Origin: AC-37 sp034663685
GTDB lineage: Bacteria; Actinomycetota; Thermoleophilia; Solirubrobacterales; Thermoleophilaceae
Assembly: GCA_034663685.1 (NCBI GenBank)
Contig: JAXDJC010000261.1
Span: forward strand, 1-19,156
Direction: 5' to 3'
Length of the DNA stretch: 19,156 bases
Shown: positions 15,513 through 19,156 of the stretch, one piece after another
Layout: every line of letters begins with the position of its first letter
Numbering within the stretch: the first letter of the stretch is position 1
Notes under the pieces: generated by a model
The model's input: the letters and a program-made list of their open reading frames with translations, nothing else
Told to the model about the DNA's origin: nothing
Database searches by the model: none
Position numbers and translations under genes: made by a program

Positions 15513-15530
15513 GCCCGCGATCGAGCGGGT
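15489..15530 (+). repeat. Two 17-base direct repeats, each a small hairpin
   Basis: CCCGCGATCGAGCGGGT occurs at 15489-15505 and again at 15514-15530, 25 bases apart. The first copy encodes the C-terminus of topoisomerase IB; the second lies in the spacer before the HAD gene. Each copy has CCCGC/GCGGG arms around GATCGA. It looks like a local tandem duplication of the gene end, with TAGG following each copy. Confidence 0.75.
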
Positions 15531-15542
15531 AGGCCTGAACCG

Positions 15543-16199
15543 ATGGCTTCCACGGCGATCCTCGACATCGACGGCACGCTCGTCGACACCAACTACCAGC
15601 ACACGCTGGCCTGGTACCGCGCGTTCCGCCAGCACGAGATCATCCTGCCGGCCTGGCGGATCCACCGTCACATCGGGATGGGCGGCGACCAGCTCGTGGA
15701 GTCGCTCACCGACGCGGAGACCGAGGAGGAGAAGGGCGACGACATCCGCACCGCGGAGAAGGCGCTCTACCTCGCGCTGATAGAGGAGGTCGAGCCGCTC
15801 GCGGGCGCGCGCGACCTGATCGAGCGGTTGAAGGACGGCGGCAAGACCGTGGTGCTCGCCAGCTCCGCGAAGGAGGACGAGGTGGAGCACTACCTCGACC
15901 TGCTAGACGCGCGGGAGCTGGCCGACGGCTGGACCACCTCGGCCGACGTGGAGGAGACCAAGCCGCAGCCGGACCTCGTGAAGGCGGCGCTCGAGAAGGC
16001 GGGCACGGAGCCCGGCGACGCCGTGATGCTCGGCGACACGCCGTGGGACTGCAAGGCCGCCGCCGGCGCCGGCGTCGAGACCGTGGCGCTGATAACCGGC
16101 GGCTTCTCGGAGCAGGAGCTGCGCGAGGGCGGCGCGGTGGCCGTCTTCAGTTCGATCCCCGAGCTGCTCGACCGGCTCGGGGAGACCCCGCTCGGCTGA
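15543..16199 (+). CDS. HAD-superfamily phosphatase (phosphoglycolate phosphatase-like)
   Basis: The 218-residue product carries all four haloacid dehalogenase motifs: DIDGTLVDT with nucleophile D8 and acid/base D10, motif II S107 in VVLASSAK, motif III K140 in ETKPQPD, and motif IV LGDTPWD with D165 and D169. A four-helix cap (about 15-85) sits between motifs I and II, as in phosphoglycolate phosphatase and beta-phosphoglucomutase relatives (cap class C1). It probably hydrolyses a small phosphate ester in the cytoplasm; the substrate cannot be deduced. The ATG at 15543 places motif I at the very N-terminus, as usual. It is the last gene of the rightward phosphatase-topoisomerase-HAD run and is followed by a hairpin-rich spacer. 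No good Shine-Dalgarno is visible. Confidence 0.92.
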   Translation: MASTAILDIDGTLVDTNYQHTLAWYRAFRQHEIILPAWRIHRHIGMGGDQLVESLTDAETEEEKGDDIRTAEKALYLALIEEVEPLAGARDLIERLKDGGKTVVLASSAKEDEVEHYLDLLDARELADGWTTSADVEETKPQPDLVKAALEKAGTEPGDAVMLGDTPWDCKAAAGAGVETVALITGGFSEQELREGGAVAVFSSIPELLDRLGETPLG

Positions 16200-16200
16200 A

Positions 16201-16285
16201 CCCGTAACGCCCCCGTAACGGGGTCCGACCCCCTGAGACCGCGGCGACCCACGCGCCGCCGTCCTCAAGGGGCCCGACCCCGTAA
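16201..16285. terminator. Palindrome-rich convergent spacer, possible bidirectional terminator or REP-like element
   Basis: The spacer between the convergent HAD and membrane-protein genes holds nested inverted repeats. CCCCG-TAA-CGGGG (16211-16223) is a small hairpin. A larger imperfect hairpin runs from 16218 to 16283: ACGGGGTC pairs with GACCCCGT, CCCC with GGGG, TGAG with CTCA, and GCGGCG with CGCCGC around an ACCCACG loop. CCCGTAA occurs three times. No T-run follows, so any termination would not be the classical intrinsic kind. GGGGTCCGACCCC-type cores resemble dispersed palindromes of some bacterial genomes. Confidence 0.5.
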
Positions 16286-16292
16286 GAGGCTG

Positions 16293-17048
16293 CTACCAGT
16301 CGCGGCCGCCCGCGCGGTCCACGCGGTCGTGGTAGTGGCGGCCCTTCGCGCCGCCGAGCACCGAGCCGATCAGCGTGGTGAGCAGGGCCGCCGCCAGCGC
16401 GATCGCGCCGCCGGTGGCCAGGTCGCCCTCCTTCACGGGGATCCGCGGGAGGTTGAGCTGGTTCAGGATGTTGTACTTCGCCCCGAAGATCGCGGCCGCC
16501 GCGGCGATCGCGAGGGTGATCAGCACACCGACCGCCCACACGCCGAAGCCCTGCCGCTTGCCGTCGAAGCGCGACATCCTGCCGGCAACGTAGCCGCCGC
16601 AGAAGTATGCGGTGGCCAGCGCGAGCAGCAACAGCGCGCCGCCCACGATGCTCACGGTGTCGGCGTTGTTCGAGGCCACCGTGGCCGCGGAGTTCTTGCT
16701 CAGCCCGATCGCCGCCCCGGCCGCGCTCAGGATCGCCGTGAAGATCGCGGCCATGCCGATCGCGGTGAGCCAGCCAAAGAAGGCCGAGCCCCAGTTGAGC
16801 CCGCCGAAGCGGTCGCGTGCCTCGTAGCGAGCGGCGGTCGCCTCCGCAGTGGTGCCCGCTGTCCGGCGGCGCGCGCCCGGGCGGCTGTCCACGGGATGCC
16901 GGGTGCGGTCCTCGGGGTCCGGCGGCACCGGTGCCTGGGCGGGCGGTGGTGCCTGGGCGGGCGGTGGTGGCGGCGCCTGCGTCGCCACGCCTCCGTACTG
17001 CTGGTCGCGGGCGACACCGTCATCGCGATTGAAGCGCTTCCACGCCAT
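16293..17048 (-). CDS. Four-helix membrane protein with Pro-rich cytoplasmic N-terminus
   Basis: The 251-residue product begins with about 80 soluble residues that are Pro/Ala/Arg-rich, including a repeated PPPAQA segment (about 26-40). Four hydrophobic helices follow at roughly 88-115, 132-156, 168-190 and 211-233, with GGYVAGRMSRFDGKRQG between the second and third. The tail is short, charged and His-containing (GRHYHDRVDRAGGRDW). Glycine-rich helix pairs around GGYVAGR are seen in small actinobacterial membrane proteins of unknown function; I cannot assign a role. The start at 17048 is secure because GAGGAGGAGGA lies just upstream. Nothing adjacent reads with it: it converges on the HAD gene and is divergent from the next lipoprotein. 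Confidence 0.8.
   Translation of the reverse strand: MAWKRFNRDDGVARDQQYGGVATQAPPPPPAQAPPPAQAPVPPDPEDRTRHPVDSRPGARRRTAGTTAEATAARYEARDRFGGLNWGSAFFGWLTAIGMAAIFTAILSAAGAAIGLSKNSAATVASNNADTVSIVGGALLLLALATAYFCGGYVAGRMSRFDGKRQGFGVWAVGVLITLAIAAAAAIFGAKYNILNQLNLPRIPVKEGDLATGGAIALAAALLTTLIGSVLGGAKGRHYHDRVDRAGGRDW
16930..16965 (-). repeat. 18-base tandem repeat in the Pro-rich coding segment
   Basis: GGTGCCTGGGCGGGCGGT occurs twice head to tail (16930-16947 and 16948-16965). In frame it encodes a repeated six-residue PPAQAP-type unit in the disordered N-terminus of the membrane protein. Perfect identity of the two copies suggests recent slippage. Confidence 0.75.
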
Positions 17049-17051
17049 GTG

Positions 17052-17062
17052 TCCTCCTCCTC
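17052..17062 (-). promoter_or_regulatory. Strong Shine-Dalgarno of the four-helix membrane protein
   Basis: The minus strand reads GAGGAGGAGGA ending three bases before the ATG at 17048, the strongest ribosome binding site in the window. Confidence 0.7.
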
Positions 17063-17179
17063 ACTCGTACCGCCATCCCTGACGAGAGCCCCTCGGCGCG
17101 GTCAGTTGGTTCATTTGGGGTACTCGTGAGTGGTACCCGGGGGCACGAGACAAAAAACGGCCTGCACCGGCGCGCCCAT

Positions 17180-17208
17180 TTGCGAATGTCCGTCGCTCGT
17201 GTTTAGCT
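17180..17208 (+). promoter_or_regulatory. Candidate promoter of the small lipoprotein
   Basis: TTGCGA (17180-17185) and TTAGCT (17203-17208) are 17 bases apart inside a patch that is AT-rich for this genome. The leader would be about 24 bases and contains a GGGGGG ribosome-binding-site candidate six bases before the ATG. Match to consensus is moderate. Confidence 0.35.
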
Positions 17209-17238
17209 GGTCTCGTCTTCGAGCCTGGGGGGCCTCAC

Positions 17239-17784
17239 ATGCAGCGCACGCGCAACCGTCTCGCAACCGCATTTCTCGCAACCGCAATCGCCGCCTCGCT
17301 CGGCGCGTGCGGTGGCAGCTCGAGCAAGAAGGACAACACGAACAATCCGCCCAAGCCCTCCACCGCCGACGTGAACTCGCGCGCGGAGAAGGCCCGTGCG
17401 TTCACCGCCCGCGACAAGTGGAACCCGCAGGTGGACAAGCTGAACATCGCGATCGCGCGCTACGGAAGGGACGAGCCGGCGCACGCCCACGCCAACGACG
17501 TGCTGGCGGTGCGGCGCGACGGCTACGACTACCGCAACGCGATCTACAAGTTCGACATCCAGGTCCGGAAGATCAAGTTCCCCGAGACGATGCTGGAGTC
17601 GGTGAACGCGCTCCTCAAGGCCGACGGGCGAATAATCGCGGCGCTCGACGGGATGTCCCAGAGCAGCCACACCCAGAACGTGGACAAGTACATCCGGCAG
17701 GCGAATGCGGTCGACCTCACCGGGGCGGTCGACACGGTCGCGTCGCAGCTCAAGGCGGCGACCGGCGAGAAGCCCTCGGGCTAG
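17239..17784 (+). CDS. Small secreted lipoprotein of unknown function
   Basis: The 181-residue product has a lipoprotein signal peptide (basic MQRTRNR, hydrophobic core, lipobox SLGAC with C24), then a Ser/Lys/Asn/Pro-rich tether (25-42) and a soluble, mostly helical domain of about 135 residues. That domain has recurring amphipathic stretches such as VDKLNIAIARYGRDE, ESVNALLKADGRIIAALDGM and VDTVASQLKAATGE. I recognise no named family. The only cysteine is the lipidated one. The protein is expected on the outer face of the cytoplasmic membrane. The start is supported by six G residues just upstream and by the signal peptide. It is divergent from the four-helix membrane protein, with 190 bases between them. 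Confidence 0.8.
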   Translation: MQRTRNRLATAFLATAIAASLGACGGSSSKKDNTNNPPKPSTADVNSRAEKARAFTARDKWNPQVDKLNIAIARYGRDEPAHAHANDVLAVRRDGYDYRNAIYKFDIQVRKIKFPETMLESVNALLKADGRIIAALDGMSQSSHTQNVDKYIRQANAVDLTGAVDTVASQLKAATGEKPSG

Positions 17785-17810
17785 TCGCCACAGCCTGACT
17801 CGGGCTGGGC

Positions 17811-17828
17811 GCGCAGCCTAGGCTGCGC
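17811..17828. repeat. Perfect 18-base palindrome before the DedA gene
   Basis: GCGCAGCCTAGGCTGCGC reads identically on both strands and ends one base before the first GTG of the DedA-family gene. It contains TAGGCT (17819-17824), a possible -10 element, so it may be an operator or the promoter core. It could also be a hairpin after the upstream lipoprotein stop at 17784. Confidence 0.6.
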
Positions 17829-18434
17829 GTGGTGCTCGCACTGATCAACCTCCCGGCGGGGATCGGCTATCTCATCCTCGCCGGGCTCGTGGGCGTGGAG
17901 TCCGCCGGTGTGCCGGTCCCGGGCGAGACGGCTCTCATCACCGCCGGCGTGCTGGCCAGTCACGGACGGTTTCAGATCGAGCTCGTGATCCTGGTCGCGG
18001 CGGCCGCGGCGATCGTCGGAGACAACCTCGGCTACCTGATCGGACGCACCGGCGGGCGCCGGCTCCTGGAGCGGCCGGGGTTCCTGGAGGACCATCGGCA
18101 GGCGATCCTCGACAGGGGCGGCCCGTTCTTCGAGAAGCACGGGCCCAAGGCGGTCTTCCTCGGGCGCTGGGTCTCCGGCCTGCGGATCGCGGCCGCGTGG
18201 CTGGCCGGGATCAACCGGATGCCCTGGCCCGTCTTCCTGTTCTGGAACGCGCTCGGCGGCATCGCGTGGGCCACGTCGGTCGGCCTGCTCGCCTACTACC
18301 TCGGGCCGACGGCCGAGCACCTGTTCAAGTACGGCGGGCTGGCGGGCGCGGGCGTCTTCGTGGTCCTGCTCGCCGGCTGGCTCGCCTGGCGCTGGTACGG
18401 CCGCCGGGGAGAAGCCGGGGCCGACGGTCCCTGA
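17829..18434 (+). CDS. DedA/VTT-domain membrane protein
   Basis: The 201-residue product belongs to the DedA family, whose members are implicated in flipping polyprenyl or phospholipid carriers and in maintaining envelope potential. Family blocks are present: ESAGVPVPGETALITAGVLA near the N-terminus (the conserved E and PGE turn in the re-entrant loop), GDNLGYLIGRTGGRRLLERPG (GxxxGRxxG), HGPKAVFLGRWVSGLRIAAAWLAGINRM (FxGRxxPGxR, with S in place of P), and three C-terminal membrane helices. Length is usual. The start is GTG at 17829 or the adjacent GTG at 17832; a perfect palindrome lies immediately upstream and I see no Shine-Dalgarno. The short-chain dehydrogenase follows after 20 bases, with its own promoter-like hexamer. 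Confidence 0.9.
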   Translation: MVLALINLPAGIGYLILAGLVGVESAGVPVPGETALITAGVLASHGRFQIELVILVAAAAAIVGDNLGYLIGRTGGRRLLERPGFLEDHRQAILDRGGPFFEKHGPKAVFLGRWVSGLRIAAAWLAGINRMPWPVFLFWNALGGIAWATSVGLLAYYLGPTAEHLFKYGGLAGAGVFVVLLAGWLAWRWYGRRGEAGADGP

Positions 18435-18439
18435 GGCCT

Positions 18440-18445
18440 TATCGT
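18440..18445 (+). promoter_or_regulatory. Candidate -10 (TATCGT) of the short-chain dehydrogenase
   Basis: TATCGT fits TANNNT and lies nine bases before the ATG at 18455, with a C/G-only spacer and no Shine-Dalgarno. It suggests a near-leaderless transcript independent of the DedA gene, 20 bases upstream. Confidence 0.4.
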
Positions 18446-18454
18446 CCCGGCCCG

Positions 18455-19156
18455 ATGAGCATCCTCGACTCGTTCCGCATCGACGGCAAGGTGGCGATCG
18501 TGACCGGCGCGTCATCCGGGCTCGGCGTCGCCTTCGCGACCGGGCTGGCGGAGGCGGGCGCGGACATCGCGATCTGCGCTCGGCGTGTCGAGCGCCTGGA
18601 GCAGACCAAGGGGAAGGTCGAGGCGCTCGGCCGCCGCTGCATCGCCGTGCCCGCCGACGTCGCGAATCCGGAGGACTGCAACCGGGTCGCCGCCGCGGCC
18701 GTGGACCAGCTCGGCCGGGTCGACATCCTGATCAACAACGCCGGCGTAGGCACCGCGGCACCGGCCACGCGCGAGGATCCCGACGAGTTCCGCAAGGTCA
18801 TCGACATCAACCTCAACGGCTCGTACTTCATGGCACAGGCGTGTGGGCGCGCGATGAAGGACGGCGGCAGCATCGTGAACATCGGCAGCGTCTTGGGATC
18901 GACCACCGCGTTCCTCCCCCAGGCCGCGTACGCATCGTCGAAGGCCGCGATCATCGGGCTCACCCGCGACCTGGCGCAACAATGGACCGGCCGCAAGGGC
19001 ATCCGCGTGAACGCGCTGGCGCCCGGCTCCTTCGAGTCCGAGATGACCGACCAGTACCCCGAGGGCTACCTCGAGCAGATGATGTTCCGCGTGCCCGCCG
19101 GGCGGAAGGGCGAGGCGCACGAGCTCGTGGCGGCGGCGATCTTCCTGGCGAGCGAC
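18455..19156 (+). CDS. Short-chain dehydrogenase/reductase (3' end missing)
   Basis: 234 residues are present before the window ends, close to the full length of about 250 for classical SDRs. The Rossmann cofactor loop TGASSGLG (17-24) opens the protein. NNAG stabilises the central sheet, and the catalytic residues are S145 in NIGSVLGS, Y159 and K163 in YASSK, with N115-equivalent in DINLNGSYF. The segment after the active site, VNALAPGSFESEMT, is standard for the family. ARR after the second strand (residues about 42-44) hints at NADP(H) preference. It would reduce a carbonyl or oxidise an alcohol; the substrate is unknown, and the name 3-oxoacyl-ACP reductase-like is only by fold. It follows the DedA gene by 20 bases on the same strand. 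Confidence 0.93.
   Translation, partial: MSILDSFRIDGKVAIVTGASSGLGVAFATGLAEAGADIAICARRVERLEQTKGKVEALGRRCIAVPADVANPEDCNRVAAAAVDQLGRVDILINNAGVGTAAPATREDPDEFRKVIDINLNGSYFMAQACGRAMKDGGSIVNIGSVLGSTTAFLPQAAYASSKAAIIGLTRDLAQQWTGRKGIRVNALAPGSFESEMTDQYPEGYLEQMMFRVPAGRKGEAHELVAAAIFLASD

Noticed and set aside
10470..16199. A defence island built on helicase-nuclease, topoisomerase IB and phosphatases
   Set aside because: Each gene is a common housekeeping type with similar base composition to its neighbours, and no mobile or defence-specific partner is present.
17049..17238. A stress-sigma (SigB/SigF-like) promoter at GGGGTAC
   Set aside because: GGGTAC is present, but no GTTT-like -35 lies 14-16 bases upstream and the nearest gene start is too far away.
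1..19156. CRISPR array, tRNA, rRNA, insertion sequence, prophage or toxin-antitoxin pair
   Set aside because: No regularly spaced repeats, cloverleaf-like segments, transposase or integrase motifs, or small paired ORFs were seen on either strand; a covariance-model scan would settle small RNAs.

Overview
The window is chromosomal, very GC-rich DNA packed with genes on both strands, and most third codon positions are G or C. The gene families present point to a high-GC actinobacterium: a Lys/Ala-rich H1-like protein, PAC2, an AddB/AdnA-style helicase-nuclease, bacterial topoisomerase IB, LppU-like lipoproteins, a CYP135-like P450 and Gly-rich Tim44-domain proteins. The Solirubrobacterales/Thermoleophilia are my best guess, but that placement is inference. 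I see no rRNA, tRNA, CRISPR array, transposase, phage gene or attachment site. No stretch longer than 300 bases lacks a gene. Most long antisense ORFs are GC-bias shadows.

Layout, left third (1-6639). A truncated H1-like gene and a molybdopterin oxidoreductase run leftward. Divergent from them is a P450, followed with a 4-base overlap by a secreted or anchored protein with two Tim44-like domains. That protein converges on a two-domain LppU-like lipoprotein, and their stop codons share one CTAG. Divergent from the lipoprotein is an exported NlpC/P60-type cysteine hydrolase.

Layout, middle (6602-13610). A leftward three-gene operon encodes a GT-C (GT87-like) glycosyltransferase, an NMT1/ThiY-like substrate-binding lipoprotein and an Sfp-type phosphopantetheinyl transferase. 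Divergent from it is a PAC2-family protein. PAC2 converges, stop to stop, on a 1046-residue UvrD-like helicase fused to a Cas4/AddB-type Fe-S nuclease. This helicase is the most unusual protein here because its motifs II and III depart from consensus.

Layout, right third (13633-19156). Only 22 bases from the helicase start, an inositol-monophosphatase-family gene reads rightward into DNA topoisomerase IB (TGATG overlap) and then a HAD phosphatase. A palindrome-rich convergent spacer follows, then a four-helix membrane protein on the minus strand, a small lipoprotein, a DedA-family protein, and a short-chain dehydrogenase cut by the window end.

Regulation. At least six genes have a TANNNT -10-like hexamer 6-10 bases before the start codon and no clear Shine-Dalgarno, which suggests leaderless transcripts. 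Other genes carry strong purine-rich ribosome binding sites. I found no convincing new multi-gene system. The best leads are the divergent-motif helicase-nuclease, the leaderless-promoter pattern, the palindromic spacer at 16201-16285 and two proteins built by internal duplication.
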